DNA of 64,000 bases from CP2-2F sp034436355 (GCA_034436355.1 DAOTVQ010000046.1:1-64000); one strand, 5' to 3'. Positions 40,728 through 49,591 are shown, numbered from the stretch's first letter. Notes: generated from the letters alone by a model not told the origin. Translations and numbers: made by a program.

Positions 40728-41581
40728 TAATACGGCTCGATCTGTTCGAGGCGGTGTGCCAATGCCTTGAGCGCACGCTGGGTCAACAAGCGATGGCTAC
40801 CGCGTATCACTGCCCAAAGTACTACACTTAAAAGACTGATTGCCAAAAACTGAGCCGCAGAGATATCTGCTACGTATCCCCAGAACACACTACTGCTTAT
40901 GTACAGCAGTGCCATAAAGCCGCCAAACATGGCGCCTGCTGCGATAGCGTGCAGGAATATGCCAAAAACGGTGTTCAGCAGACCGGCTATGACAGGATTG
41001 CGCAGCCATGTGCCAAACAAGAGCGCACATGCGCTTAAGGCACGCATTCGCCACAAAGGCTCCATCCCATAGCTAACAGCATATGCAGCCCCTAAGCTAA
41101 ACATAGCTATGGTAAATGATTTAATTTCGGTAAGATCGGCGCGAACGAGCATATTAGATATCGCAGATGTGATGAAGGCAAGCCGCACTGCACACTCAAG
41201 CGCCATGAGACGCCACAAGCGCATCTGCAAAGCGGCAAATTCAGACCCGACAATATCATACGCGCTAAGGTTTGTCAGGCGCAGGTCTTCCCACTGTAGT
41301 CTGTTCGGCAGGCGCCTGGCTGCGGCAAGCCCTACAAAACTGTAGAGAAAATCTCCCGCTGGAGTTAACATAAACGCACAAAAGATCAAAGTATTGGCAA
41401 AGTTATTATAAGAAGAAAAAGAAATAGTAGAAAAGCCAAACAAAGTACCAATTGACGCGCCTGCAAAGCATATCAAAATGCCGTCTGACTCAAGTCGCGT
41501 CAGGTTTAGCTGCCGAACCCGAAAGGCAAACAACGGCGTGTTAACTTTCGGAAAAGCCGCTTTCAAAATATGGTTGAACAT
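40727..41581 (-). CDS. ABC-2-like membrane module protein, copy E (first of the row)
   Basis: The 284-residue protein is the first gene of the row. It has VNTPLFAFRVRQ near residue 14 (Thr inserted in the NP motif) and QWEDLRLTNLS near 101. W lies at +19, then E-x3-R (WRLMALECAVR), and MEPLWRMRA is near 178. It is the most divergent copy, with more Ser, Phe and Asn in its helices, and its codon use looks slightly more AT-rich than the neighbours. A promoter-like sequence lies 37 bases upstream. Its stop overlaps the copy D start by one base. Confidence 0.7.
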   Translation of the reverse strand: MFNHILKAAFPKVNTPLFAFRVRQLNLTRLESDGILICFAGASIGTLFGFSTISFSSYNNFANTLIFCAFMLTPAGDFLYSFVGLAAARRLPNRLQWEDLRLTNLSAYDIVGSEFAALQMRLWRLMALECAVRLAFITSAISNMLVRADLTEIKSFTIAMFSLGAAYAVSYGMEPLWRMRALSACALLFGTWLRNPVIAGLLNTVFGIFLHAIAAGAMFGGFMALLYISSSVFWGYVADISAAQFLAISLLSVVLWAVIRGSHRLLTQRALKALAHRLEQIEPY

Positions 41582-41617
41582 GCGTTATGCGCTCCATTTG
41601 CTTTACAGTGCGCTCAT

Positions 41618-41646
41618 TTTACAATCCCTGTGTTAAAAATCCTCAA
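41618..41646 (-). promoter_or_regulatory. Likely promoter of the membrane-module operon
   Basis: On the minus strand TTGAGG (41641-41646), a 17-base spacer and TGTAAA (41618-41623); four of six matches in each box. Confidence 0.4.
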
Positions 41647-41668
41647 AATAGGTGCAGATGCCGCAGCC

Positions 41669-41697
41669 TTCACGCTTTCGCCAAAGTACGGTATGCT
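41669..41697 (+). promoter_or_regulatory. Likely promoter of the LCP gene
   Basis: TTCACG (41669-41674), a 17-base spacer and TATGCT (41692-41697), about 45 bases before the TTG start. Confidence 0.4.
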
Positions 41698-41741
41698 TAA
41701 AGCACATATGCATCTGCCGCTTGTAGCGAAAAGGTAGCGAT

Positions 41742-42956
41742 TTGAGCGAGCCAAAGCGCCGATCCACCGCTGCGCCCAAAAAAACGCGCAGCCATTGGTA
41801 TAACCCTGCACTGGGTACGGAACTCCCTAACACACCAACTCGCTCTAGAGCGCAGCGCGCCCGTGAGCGTGTGGCGCGCCGCAATGCCGACCGCCAACTG
41901 CCGCGCCTTGACTGGACGTGGCTTGTGATCGGCTTTGCGGTGCTTGGTGTGTTGGCAACAGCCGCCATGCTGCTGCTTTCTGCCACGAATGCCACACCGA
42001 CCGATGCTGCTGTTGCCGTCACCGCCAGCGATAACACACCTGATCCCGCTGCACCTACCGATGATCCCGCCGCACAGGCAACGGCTCGCCCAATCACGAT
42101 GGCAGATCTTGAACAGCTTGATCTGAAGGCGTGGGATGGCAAACGGCGGCTCACCATCCTAGTGATGGGCATTGATAAACGCCCCGGCGAGCGCGGCACC
42201 GGCTTTCGCACCGACACGCTGATTGTCGTGAGCATTGATCCTGCCTCGCAGCGCATTGGCATGTTGAGCATTCCGCGTGATGTGCGCGTGCCAGTGCCAA
42301 ACCGCCCTGATACGCTCTATCCGATCAACTCTGCCTATGTGCTGGGCGAACTAGAGCGTCCCGGCTATGGCGCACGGCTCACAGCGGAGACGATTCAGTA
42401 TAATCTTGGCATTCCCATTGATCATTATGTGGTGCTGTCTTTTGAGGCAGTCATCAGCTTCATTGATGCCATTGGCGGCATCACGATTGATGTGCCAACC
42501 GAGATCGTAGATAACGAATATCCTGATATGGCGTTTGGCTACGATCCGCTCTATATTGCGGCTGGCACACAGGTGATGAATGGCGAACTGGCCCTGAAAT
42601 ATGCGCGCACGCGCCACCAAACCAATGATTTTGACCGCACCCGCCGCCAACAGCAGGTGATCCTTGCCGTGCGACAGCAGCTTTTGCGCGGCGATGTGCT
42701 GCCGAGCGTCGTGCTGCGTGCGCCTGCCATTTGGGATGAGGTCAGCCGCGGCATCATTACCGACCTGCCCTTTGATCAGATGCTCAGCCTTGCGTGGTAT
42801 TTGAAGGATATCCCGATCCAGAGCATTCAAAATGCCTCGTTGGATGAACGCTACATCCGTGCAGTGAACCTGCGTGGCGAGACGCTGCTCACCATTGACC
42901 GTGAGCGTGTGGTTGAACTGATGATTAGTGTGTTTGGGGAGAATTACAGCCGCTAA
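41742..42956 (+). CDS. LytR-CpsA-Psr (LCP) family cell-wall glycopolymer ligase
   Basis: The start is TTG 41742 with AAGGTAG upstream. The 404-residue protein has a basic cytoplasmic N-terminus (to about 62), one membrane helix (about 64-84), a Pro/Asp/Ala linker and then the LCP domain from about 140. Signatures are LVMGIDKRPGERGTGFRTDTLIV, SIPRDVRVPVPNRPDTLYPINSAY, GGITIDVP, and KYARTRHQTNDFDRTRRQQQVI; the Arg and Asp residues of these blocks bind the polyprenyl pyrophosphate. LCP enzymes attach glycopolymers from a lipid carrier to the cell wall or, in other lineages, to proteins. The DUF368 carrier transporter and glycosyltransferases elsewhere in the window fit this. Confidence 0.93.
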   Translation: MSEPKRRSTAAPKKTRSHWYNPALGTELPNTPTRSRAQRARERVARRNADRQLPRLDWTWLVIGFAVLGVLATAAMLLLSATNATPTDAAVAVTASDNTPDPAAPTDDPAAQATARPITMADLEQLDLKAWDGKRRLTILVMGIDKRPGERGTGFRTDTLIVVSIDPASQRIGMLSIPRDVRVPVPNRPDTLYPINSAYVLGELERPGYGARLTAETIQYNLGIPIDHYVVLSFEAVISFIDAIGGITIDVPTEIVDNEYPDMAFGYDPLYIAAGTQVMNGELALKYARTRHQTNDFDRTRRQQQVILAVRQQLLRGDVLPSVVLRAPAIWDEVSRGIITDLPFDQMLSLAWYLKDIPIQSIQNASLDERYIRAVNLRGETLLTIDRERVVELMISVFGENYSR

Positions 42957-42960
42957 AAAA

Positions 42961-43033
42961 TGCTCCCGGAGGGACTCGAACCCCCGACATCAGGTTTAGG
43001 AAACCCGCGTTCTATCCGCTGAACTACGGGAGC
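42961..43033 (-). tRNA. tRNA-Arg (anticodon CCT)
   Basis: A 73-base cloverleaf on the minus strand. The acceptor stem GCTCCCG pairs with CGGGAGC, the T loop reads GTTCGAGTC, and the anticodon loop TTCCTAA has CCT, which reads AGG codons. The discriminator is A and no CCA is encoded. It lies five bases after the LCP stop on the other strand. Confidence 0.95.
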
Positions 43034-43048
43034 AAGTGCATAGCTGCC

Positions 43049-43057
43049 ATTATAGCA
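43049..43057 (-). promoter_or_regulatory. Extended -10 promoter of tRNA-Arg
   Basis: On the minus strand TGC-TATAAT, a perfect -10 with TGn, 15 bases before the mature tRNA. No -35 is evident. Confidence 0.55.
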
Positions 43058-43172
43058 AAAGGCACGCTACTTTGGGTAGGGTGCTTGTTTCGCTGCCCAA
43101 TTTGGGCTAGGATTAGGACATTGAACAATTGGCTGCCGCACAGAAACAGGGTAAGAAAGCGCTGAACCACGT

Positions 43173-43316
43173 ATGGAGTTTTTAACACCGCAGTTCTTCG
43201 ACATGTTGGTGATTGCCGTGATCATCAGTGGTCTACTGTGGGCAGCAGCGCGCATTCGCAGTGATTTTCGCAAGCCGCCGCGCTTCCCTGAAGATAATCA
43301 GCCTGCAAAGGAGTGA
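43173..43316 (+). CDS. 47-residue single-span membrane protein
   Basis: ATG 43173 opens a 47-codon frame ending at TGA 43314-43316. The protein begins MEFLTPQFFDML, has one membrane helix (about residues 10-27, LVIAVIISGLLWAAA) and a basic, Pro-rich cytoplasmic tail (RIRSDFRKPPRFPED). The last codons contain AAAGGAG, the ribosome-binding site of the nuclease gene that follows six bases later, so the two are likely coupled. I know no family. The hydrophobic pattern, the positive-inside tail and the tight coupling support a real gene. Confidence 0.55.
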   Translation: MEFLTPQFFDMLVIAVIISGLLWAAARIRSDFRKPPRFPEDNQPAKE

Positions 43317-43321
43317 GCCAC

Positions 43322-43918
43322 ATGCTTGAGCAAGTGCAAGAACGCCGCCACGATATTGACCAGTTGTGGGCAATCTCGCACGCCGAGTCGGATGGCATCG
43401 CCAACCGCTACGAACTGGACGAAGGAGAGTTGGTTGTGATGTCGCCTTCAGGCGCCGTTCATGGCATTTTGACCGCATGGCTGAGTTATTTGCTAAATGC
43501 GTATGTCTATGAGCATGATCTGGGGCTGACCTTTGGCGCAGAAACAGGCTTTGTGCTTCACCAAGCGGCTGAGGCAGGACGCTCGATTGTGCGCGCACCC
43601 GATTTCGCCTTCGTCAGCAAGGCGCGTGCTGTGCCAGTTGGCAGCACGTTCTACCCGATTGCGCCCGATCTAGCGGCGGAAGTGGTCTCGCCAAGCGATA
43701 CAGCGCGCCAAATGCGCCGCAAGGCACGCCAATATCTGCAATATGGCACACGCCTGTTGTGGATCATCTTCCCGGATGCGTCGGATCGCTTCGTGGATGT
43801 TTACCGTCCTGATCAGCCGCTGCTGACTGTGCAAGATGAGCAGTTGCTGGAAGGCTATGATGTGCTGCTCGGTTTCAGCCTGCCCGTTAGCCGCCTGTTT
43901 GCCCACCTTAAGAGCTAA
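43322..43918 (+). CDS. Uma2-family (DUF820) PD-(D/E)xK endonuclease-like protein
   Basis: ATG 43322 is chosen, eight bases after AAAGGAG; an in-frame GTG overlaps the stop of the small membrane protein. The 198-residue protein is a Uma2 domain with the restriction-like core: SPSGAVHG near residue 42, RAPDFAFVSKAR near 95 (Asp), DLAAEVVSPSD near 117 (Glu-x-Val), and MRRKARQYLQYGTRLLWIIFP near 128 (Lys/Tyr). Uma2 genes are abundant in cyanobacteria and Chloroflexota, often in many copies; their targets are not known with certainty. The active-site residues look intact. Confidence 0.88.
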   Translation: MLEQVQERRHDIDQLWAISHAESDGIANRYELDEGELVVMSPSGAVHGILTAWLSYLLNAYVYEHDLGLTFGAETGFVLHQAAEAGRSIVRAPDFAFVSKARAVPVGSTFYPIAPDLAAEVVSPSDTARQMRRKARQYLQYGTRLLWIIFPDASDRFVDVYRPDQPLLTVQDEQLLEGYDVLLGFSLPVSRLFAHLKS

Positions 43919-43944
43919 AATCGATTTAGAGAGAGGATTCCCTT

Positions 43945-45201
43945 ATGCGCCACGCAAGATCAGACCGTTTGCTGCTAGTGCTGCTGTTGATCGGCGTGTT
44001 GAGTGTTTCTGCCCTGCCCATCGCCGCACAGGAGAGCCGTCGGTTATTATTTGAAGAAATCTTCGGCGGTAACTACAGCGGTTGGGAGCTGGCTGGCACC
44101 GTCGGCGAGCTTGATATAAACACCGACAGTCTCACGATTACGGTTGATTCGGAAGGGCAGGCAAGCTGGGCATTTCCTGCCCTTAGCGCCCCTGAAGATA
44201 TTGACATTGAAGTGGAAGCGCGTGTGGTGAACCCTGATGCCAGCGGCAACTGGAATTTGGCAGTTTTGCTGCATGCCACCGAGCGTGACCTAAATGGATC
44301 ATTCTACCACTTTGGTGTAGCAGGCGACGGCACTTGGGAATTTTCGGTGCGTCCGCCGAACGCCGAGCGCTATGTTGAAAACATACAACGCGGTCGGATC
44401 ACAGACTTCAACGCCAACCGCAACATCCAACTGCGCGTTTCGGCACGCGGCAACACCTTCACCTTCTATGTGAATAACCGCTTAATTCGCCAATTCACTG
44501 ATACAACGCTTGAAAGCACACCCAATACCGAGAAATATTTCGGGCTGATGGCTGGCACCTACAGCGGCGTGAGCAACCATATTGTGGAATTCCGCAAAAT
44601 TGCGGTTTACGAAGTGATCACACAACGCGCTTGGCTGCGTGACAATTTCCCTGATGAAAATCCAAATGGCTGGGGAATAGGCAGAAGCATCAACAGCGAC
44701 GTGCGGATAGAGAATAATTCGTTGGTCTTTGATGTGCTGAAAGATAGTGTGCTGAGTTGGAGTCAGTCAGATCGGCGTTTCGCAGCCGATGTGGATGTGC
44801 GCGTTGAGGTGATCAACGATGTGCGAAATCCAAGTGATGAATGGAGCTATGGCGTTGGTGTGCGCACCTACAGCGAGGGTGAGAACACCTATTTTTACCT
44901 ATTTGAGGTGCGCGGCACGGGTGTTTTTACCTTCACCTCACAGCGTGGCGGCAGCACACTCACCACCTTCATTGATGAGACTCAGCTTGCCAACTTTGAT
45001 CCAACTACCAAGCACACCTTGCGTGTTGTTGCAGTTGGCACAACCTTCACGCTGTTTGTAGATGGTGTGGAGGTTGGCACGGTGCAAGCTAACGACTTGA
45101 AAACGCAAAATGAGTATGGTGTGTTGCTTTCAGCAGGCACTTTCTCCGCCACCACTTCACGCGCACGTTTCACCAACTTCACAGTTTCGCTGCCACGCTA
45201 A
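43945..45201 (+). CDS. Exported protein with two concanavalin-like domains
   Basis: GAGAGAGG lies upstream of ATG 43945. The 418-residue protein has a signal peptide (1 to about 29, ending near AAQ). Two homologous beta-sandwich domains follow, about 37-225 and 228-416. Each starts with an L-x-[ED]-[ND]-F-x(n)-GW block (FEEIFGGNYSGWELAG and LRDNFPDENPNGWGIG) and ends with a strand AxFxxFTV or VEFRKIAV. They resemble the LamG/DUF1080-type folds found in many Chloroflexota secreted proteins, which bind or cut glycans. No catalytic acids are evident, so a binding role outside the cell is more likely. A hairpin follows the stop. Confidence 0.8.
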   Translation: MRHARSDRLLLVLLLIGVLSVSALPIAAQESRRLLFEEIFGGNYSGWELAGTVGELDINTDSLTITVDSEGQASWAFPALSAPEDIDIEVEARVVNPDASGNWNLAVLLHATERDLNGSFYHFGVAGDGTWEFSVRPPNAERYVENIQRGRITDFNANRNIQLRVSARGNTFTFYVNNRLIRQFTDTTLESTPNTEKYFGLMAGTYSGVSNHIVEFRKIAVYEVITQRAWLRDNFPDENPNGWGIGRSINSDVRIENNSLVFDVLKDSVLSWSQSDRRFAADVDVRVEVINDVRNPSDEWSYGVGVRTYSEGENTYFYLFEVRGTGVFTFTSQRGGSTLTTFIDETQLANFDPTTKHTLRVVAVGTTFTLFVDGVEVGTVQANDLKTQNEYGVLLSAGTFSATTSRARFTNFTVSLPR

Positions 45202-45215
45202 CCCTAAAACAGAGT

Positions 45216-45246
45216 GTGCAGGCAAGGTAGAACATCTTGCTTGCAC
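45216..45246 (+). terminator. Terminator after the two-domain exported protein
   Basis: An 11-bp stem with one G-T pair (45216-45226 with 45236-45246), a 9-base loop, then ATTTGT. Confidence 0.6.
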
Positions 45247-45316
45247 ATTTGTGAGGAAAGCGCACGTTCGTGCTAAGTCACAATGCCGATAGCGGGCAAC
45301 TTAGCCTTTTTTGGCG

Positions 45317-45322
45317 TATAAT
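45317..45322 (+). promoter_or_regulatory. Consensus -10 box of the glpABC operon
   Basis: TATAAT, 35 bases before the glpA ATG. No -35 match is seen at the usual spacing, so an activator may be needed. A short inverted repeat (TGCCT...AGGCA, 45324-45338) lies at the expected transcription start. Confidence 0.45.
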
Positions 45323-45357
45323 CTGCCTAATGAAGGCATTGTGAATGGACATGGCTC

Positions 45358-46980
45358 ATGCAGGTGGCAACTTCCCTCAATTGTGATGTACTGGTGATCG
45401 GCGGCGGCGCAACAGGTGCCGGCGTCCTGCTCGACTTAGCGCAGCGCGGCTTGCGTGTGGTGCTGGCAGAGCAGAACGACATCGCCACAGGCACCTCAGG
45501 GCGCTATCACGGCTTGCTGCACTCCGGCGGACGCTACGCAGTGCGTGACCCTGAATCCGCCCGCGCATGCATTGAGGAGAATGCCATTGTCCGCCGCATT
45601 GCACCGCACACCATCGAGGATACTGGTGGTTGGTTTGCGGCGTTCCCACCCGACGATCCTGAGTATATTCCACGCTGGCTGGCGGGCTGTAGGGCGGTTG
45701 GCATTCCCACAGAGCCTGTCACGCTGGCGCAGGCGCTGAAGGAAGAGCCGCATCTGAATCCACAGGCATATGCTATCTACCGCGTGCCAGATGCTGCCTG
45801 TGATTCTTTCGAGTTGGTGCATACACTTGCCGAAGCTGCCGCCGCGTTGGGCGGAGTTACGCTGAATTATCACCGTGTGTGCAACATCGAGAAGGCAGGC
45901 GGCAAGGTGATCGGCGCGCTGTTGGAAAATCGCCGCAGTGGCGCACAAGTGCGCGTTCACGCCAATGCCATTGTGAACGCAGCAGGGCCTTGGGCAGGCG
46001 AGATTGCCAAACTCGCGGGCGCGGATATTCACATGACACATGATCGCGGCGTGATGGTGGCAATGAACGTGCGTTGGGTGAACACCATCATCAACCGCTT
46101 GGCAACGCCGGGCGATGGCGATATTTTGGTGCCAGTTGGCACGGTCTGTGTGATCGGCACAACCTCCGTCGTGATTGATCGCCCTGATGATCTGGCTATT
46201 CCCGCCGAAGAGGTGACCCAAATGCTAGACGCTGCCGAAATCATGATTCCTGACTTCCGCAAGGCGCGGGCGCTGCGTGCTTGGGCAGGTGTGCGTCCAC
46301 TCTATGATCCACCGCAGAAGCGTGAAGGTGAGGCGGAAGGCGGTATCGGTGAGGATGGGCGCTTCATCACACGCTCGTTCCGTGCGCTTAGCCATGCTGA
46401 TGTTGGCGCGGCGGGAATGCTCTCGATTGTGGGTGGCAAACTAACCACCTACCGCCAAATGGCAGAGAAGATTGCCGATGAAGTCTGCGATTATCTAGGT
46501 GTGCAGGCAGTTTGCCGCACCGCCGAAACCGCCCTGCCCAAACCGACGTGGTTCGGCGGCAGTGGACGCAAATTGCACAGCCTGACGCACCGCTTGCACC
46601 AACTGGAACATGCGCCTACCCACAATAACCTCATCTGCGAGTGTGAGATCGTCACCCGTGATCAGCTTGAAGCAGCCATCAAGGCGTCGCCTGAGGGTGT
46701 AAGCCTTGACGATCTGCGCCGCGATCTGCGCTTGGGCATGGGGCCCTGTCAGGCGGGCTTTTGCGGCTATCGTGCGGCGGGCGTGCTTGGCGAAACTGCC
46801 AAGCTGCCACCTGCTGAGTCGGTTGCAGCGCTAACAACTTTCATCGAGGAGCGCTTTCGTGGCAACCGTCCGTTGCTGTGGGGACATCAACTGCGCCAAG
46901 CACTGCTGGATGAAATGATTTATCGGCGTGCGCTGGGTGTGCCAAGCCTTCAGCCTGAGGCGCACATCCTCAACGACTAG
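45358..46980 (+). CDS. glpA: Glycerol-3-phosphate dehydrogenase, anaerobic type, subunit A
   Basis: The 540-residue flavoprotein has the FAD motif VLVIGGGATGAGVLLDLAQRG at residue 11, and GTSGRYHGLLHSGGRYA near 47 with the glycerol-phosphate site. VIDRPDD and VRPLYDPP are in the middle. The C-terminal BFD-like [2Fe-2S] domain (CECEIVTRDQL near 430 and GPCQAGFCGYR near 465) distinguishes GlpA from the aerobic GlpD. It oxidises glycerol 3-phosphate to dihydroxyacetone phosphate and passes electrons via GlpC to the quinone pool. glpB follows after 13 bases. Presence of the three-subunit form in an organism with haem-copper oxidase genes is common outside Proteobacteria. Confidence 0.93.
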   Translation: MQVATSLNCDVLVIGGGATGAGVLLDLAQRGLRVVLAEQNDIATGTSGRYHGLLHSGGRYAVRDPESARACIEENAIVRRIAPHTIEDTGGWFAAFPPDDPEYIPRWLAGCRAVGIPTEPVTLAQALKEEPHLNPQAYAIYRVPDAACDSFELVHTLAEAAAALGGVTLNYHRVCNIEKAGGKVIGALLENRRSGAQVRVHANAIVNAAGPWAGEIAKLAGADIHMTHDRGVMVAMNVRWVNTIINRLATPGDGDILVPVGTVCVIGTTSVVIDRPDDLAIPAEEVTQMLDAAEIMIPDFRKARALRAWAGVRPLYDPPQKREGEAEGGIGEDGRFITRSFRALSHADVGAAGMLSIVGGKLTTYRQMAEKIADEVCDYLGVQAVCRTAETALPKPTWFGGSGRKLHSLTHRLHQLEHAPTHNNLICECEIVTRDQLEAAIKASPEGVSLDDLRRDLRLGMGPCQAGFCGYRAAGVLGETAKLPPAESVAALTTFIEERFRGNRPLLWGHQLRQALLDEMIYRRALGVPSLQPEAHILND

Positions 46981-46993
46981 CAAGGATGCCATC

Positions 46994-48220
46994 ATGGACG
47001 ATCTAATTATTATCGGCGCGGGCTGGGCGGGCTTAAGCGCTGCAGCGTTTGCCCATCACAAGCAGCCGACTGCCAAAATACGCCTGATTGCACAGGGCGT
47101 TGGCTCGCCAATCGTCACGCCGGGCTGGCTGAGTGTGCTGGACTCGGCGACGGGCGATGTGCTGGCAGCCGTGCGCGATCTGATTGCGCGCCACCCTGAT
47201 CATCCCTACGCGCTTGCCGGCGCGGCAGCCTTAGAGTCGGCGTTGCGGCTGTTCGCGCACATCAGTGTGGAAATCGGCTTAGGCTATCGCGCTGACCTGC
47301 CCCTGCACAACACGCACGTTTTCACGGCGTTGGGCGCCTCGCAAACGCCCGCCGTCTTGCCCTATGGCTATCAGGGCGCGGCGCAAGCAGGCGCGCAGCC
47401 GCTTTTCGTCGGCTTTGCAGGCTGGCGAGATTACTATCCCGCGCTTTCGGGTGGTTATTTTGCCCTGATCGCGCCGCCCATTGGCAACCGTCCGTGGGAT
47501 TTAACGCCAACTGACTATGCGCGTCACTTTGATCAGCCTGCTTTCCGCGCTGAGATTGCTCACAGGGTAAAGGCGCACCTAAACACAGCCACATCGGTTG
47601 CTTTTCCTGCCGTGCTGGGCTTGGAACATCACGCCGAGGTTGTGCAAGCCTTGCAAGAGCGGCTTGGCGTGCCAGTTTTTGAGCTGCCGACGCTGCCGCC
47701 CAGCGTTCCCGGCACGCGCCTATTTAACGGCTTGCGGCGCTATCTGTTAGATCGGCGGGTGCGGTTGCAAGTTGGGCATCCGGTTGGGCGCGGCGTGCTG
47801 GAAGGCAAGCGCGTGTTGGGCGTGGAAGTCAGCGCAGCGGGCAAGCCGCAGTTTTTCGGTGCAAAGGCGGTCATCTTGGCAACGGGCAACCTGTATGGCG
47901 GCGGCTTGTTCAGTGATGACTACGGGCGTGTATGGGAAGGTATCTTCGGCGTTCCTGTGCAACATGTGGCAGATCGGCAGCAGTGGTTCAACACACATAT
48001 GCTTGACGAGCGCGGACATGCTGTGCATCATTTCGGTGTGCGTGCCAACGCGCAGATGCAGCCACTCGGTGCGGATGGCGCGCCGTTGGCAGAAAACTTG
48101 TTTGTGGCAGGGCATATTCTGGCGCAGCCCGTCGACGCGCCGTCACCCTTTGAGACGGCGGAAGGCGTGGCGCTGGCAACTGCCTATCGCGCTGTTGAGT
48201 TAGCACTTATGCAGCCTTAA
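46994..48220 (+). CDS. glpB: Glycerol-3-phosphate dehydrogenase, anaerobic type, subunit B
   Basis: ATG 46994 has AAGGA upstream and gives 408 residues. It has an N-terminal FAD/NAD-binding fold (MDDLIIIGAGWAGLSAA), a long middle domain (with TPAVLPYG and SGGYFALIAPP) and the C-terminal GlpB blocks NTHMLDERGHAVHHFGVRANAQMQP and NLFVAGHILAQ, ending SPFETAEGVALATAYRA. GlpB is the second flavoprotein subunit of the complex and may carry FMN. It is less conserved than GlpA; the assignment rests on these blocks and on its place between glpA and glpC. Confidence 0.9.
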   Translation: MDDLIIIGAGWAGLSAAAFAHHKQPTAKIRLIAQGVGSPIVTPGWLSVLDSATGDVLAAVRDLIARHPDHPYALAGAAALESALRLFAHISVEIGLGYRADLPLHNTHVFTALGASQTPAVLPYGYQGAAQAGAQPLFVGFAGWRDYYPALSGGYFALIAPPIGNRPWDLTPTDYARHFDQPAFRAEIAHRVKAHLNTATSVAFPAVLGLEHHAEVVQALQERLGVPVFELPTLPPSVPGTRLFNGLRRYLLDRRVRLQVGHPVGRGVLEGKRVLGVEVSAAGKPQFFGAKAVILATGNLYGGGLFSDDYGRVWEGIFGVPVQHVADRQQWFNTHMLDERGHAVHHFGVRANAQMQPLGADGAPLAENLFVAGHILAQPVDAPSPFETAEGVALATAYRAVELALMQP

Positions 48221-48277
48221 AGCATAATAATGCGTTTCTTATACGCGATCCGTATAGTTTAGTGAATAATTGAGGTT

Positions 48278-49591
48278 ATGGTGACTGAACTGCGCGAACT
48301 TCCCTACCTGCAAGAGACGCCTTTCACAGCCGATCACTGCCTAAAGTGCAACATCTGCACACAGGCGTGTCCGGTTGTGCCGGTGACTGATCTCTTCCCG
48401 GGCCCGAAAACTGTCGGACCGCAGGCGCAGCGCTTCCGTGATCCTGATCTGCCTTCACCTGATCACTCGGTGGACTACTGCTCAGGCTGCGGCATCTGCA
48501 CGTTAGTTTGCCCACATGGCGTGCGCGTCATGGAGATTAACACGCAGGCGAAGGCGCAGTTGGCTGCCGCGAAGGGCTTTAGCCTGCGGAACTGGGTGCT
48601 TGGGCATAATGCTTGGTGGGGCGTGCTTGGCACGCCATTCGCGCCGCTGCTGAATTGGCTGTTTCGTTTCAAGCCGTTCCGTTGGGTGGCAGAAAAAACG
48701 CTCGGCATTTCGGCGCGGGCAGCCTTTCCGACTTGGGCGGGCTACACCTTTCGCGGCTGGTGGCGCAGACGCCAGAAACAGCGCGCTGTGCCAGCTGAAG
48801 ATACGCGCCCTGTGGTCGTTTATTATCACGGGTGCAGCACCAACAGCTACGAGCCGCGCATCGGCAAACTTGCCGTGCAAATCTTAGAGCATAACGGCTT
48901 TCGCGTGGAGGTGCCGCCGCAAGCCTGTTGTGGTCTGCCGCTGCAATCCAACGGACTATTTGCGGAGGCGCGGCAGTTTGCGCGAAAGAACACAGCGGCA
49001 CTCGCCGATTATGCGCGGCGCGGCATCCCCATTGTGGGAACTTCTGGTAGCTGCATCATGGCGCTGAAAGGCGATTATGAGCATGTGCTAGGGCTGCACG
49101 ATGAGGATACGAAGGCTTTGGCAAGTGGCATATATGATATTTCTGAGTTCTTGTGGAATCTGCATCGGCAAGGCAAACTTAAAACGGATTTTCGCCCAGT
49201 GAGCGCTTTTCCGCCCGAAGTGCGCGCCCTAATTGGTGATTCGAGTGTGCCGTACCACGCACCCTGCCAGCTAAAGGCGCACGGCATGGGTCGCCCGGCG
49301 CTCGATCTGCTCGATCTGATTCCAGAGCTGCGCGCCGTTGAAATGGATGCCGAATGCTGTGGCATCGCTGGCACCTACGGTTACAAGGCGGAAAAACGCC
49401 AAATTGCCGAGGATGTGGGCGCGCCGCTGTTCCGCCGCATCCGCGAGAGCGGCGCACGGCTGGCTGTTTGTGATACTGAGACTTGCCGTTGGCACATCGC
49501 GCAGATGAGCGGCGCGCACGTCCTTCACCCGGTGGAGCTTTTGGCGTACGCCTATGGCATTACGCCTGATTCGCCCGCCGTTTCTGTTTAG
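48278..49591 (+). CDS. glpC: Glycerol-3-phosphate dehydrogenase, anaerobic type, subunit C
   Basis: The 437-residue protein has two 4Fe-4S motifs near the N-terminus (CLKCNICTQACP at about 22 and CSGCGICTLVCP at about 68). Two CCG domains follow, with ACCGLPLQSNG near 215 and AECCGIAGTYGYK near 362, each with its Cys-Cys-Gly pair, plus CDTETCRW near 402. GlpC takes electrons from GlpAB at the membrane and hands them to quinone. The region about 95-160 is amphipathic and basic and may be the membrane contact. It lies 57 bases after glpB; GAGG lies very close to the ATG, so GTG 48281 could also be the start. Confidence 0.92.
   Translation: MVTELRELPYLQETPFTADHCLKCNICTQACPVVPVTDLFPGPKTVGPQAQRFRDPDLPSPDHSVDYCSGCGICTLVCPHGVRVMEINTQAKAQLAAAKGFSLRNWVLGHNAWWGVLGTPFAPLLNWLFRFKPFRWVAEKTLGISARAAFPTWAGYTFRGWWRRRQKQRAVPAEDTRPVVVYYHGCSTNSYEPRIGKLAVQILEHNGFRVEVPPQACCGLPLQSNGLFAEARQFARKNTAALADYARRGIPIVGTSGSCIMALKGDYEHVLGLHDEDTKALASGIYDISEFLWNLHRQGKLKTDFRPVSAFPPEVRALIGDSSVPYHAPCQLKAHGMGRPALDLLDLIPELRAVEMDAECCGIAGTYGYKAEKRQIAEDVGAPLFRRIRESGARLAVCDTETCRWHIAQMSGAHVLHPVELLAYAYGITPDSPAVSV

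Noticed and set aside
45496..46221. Open frame of 241 codons opposite glpA
   Set aside because: Antisense to conserved FAD-binding sequence, His/Cys-rich translation, no ribosome site.
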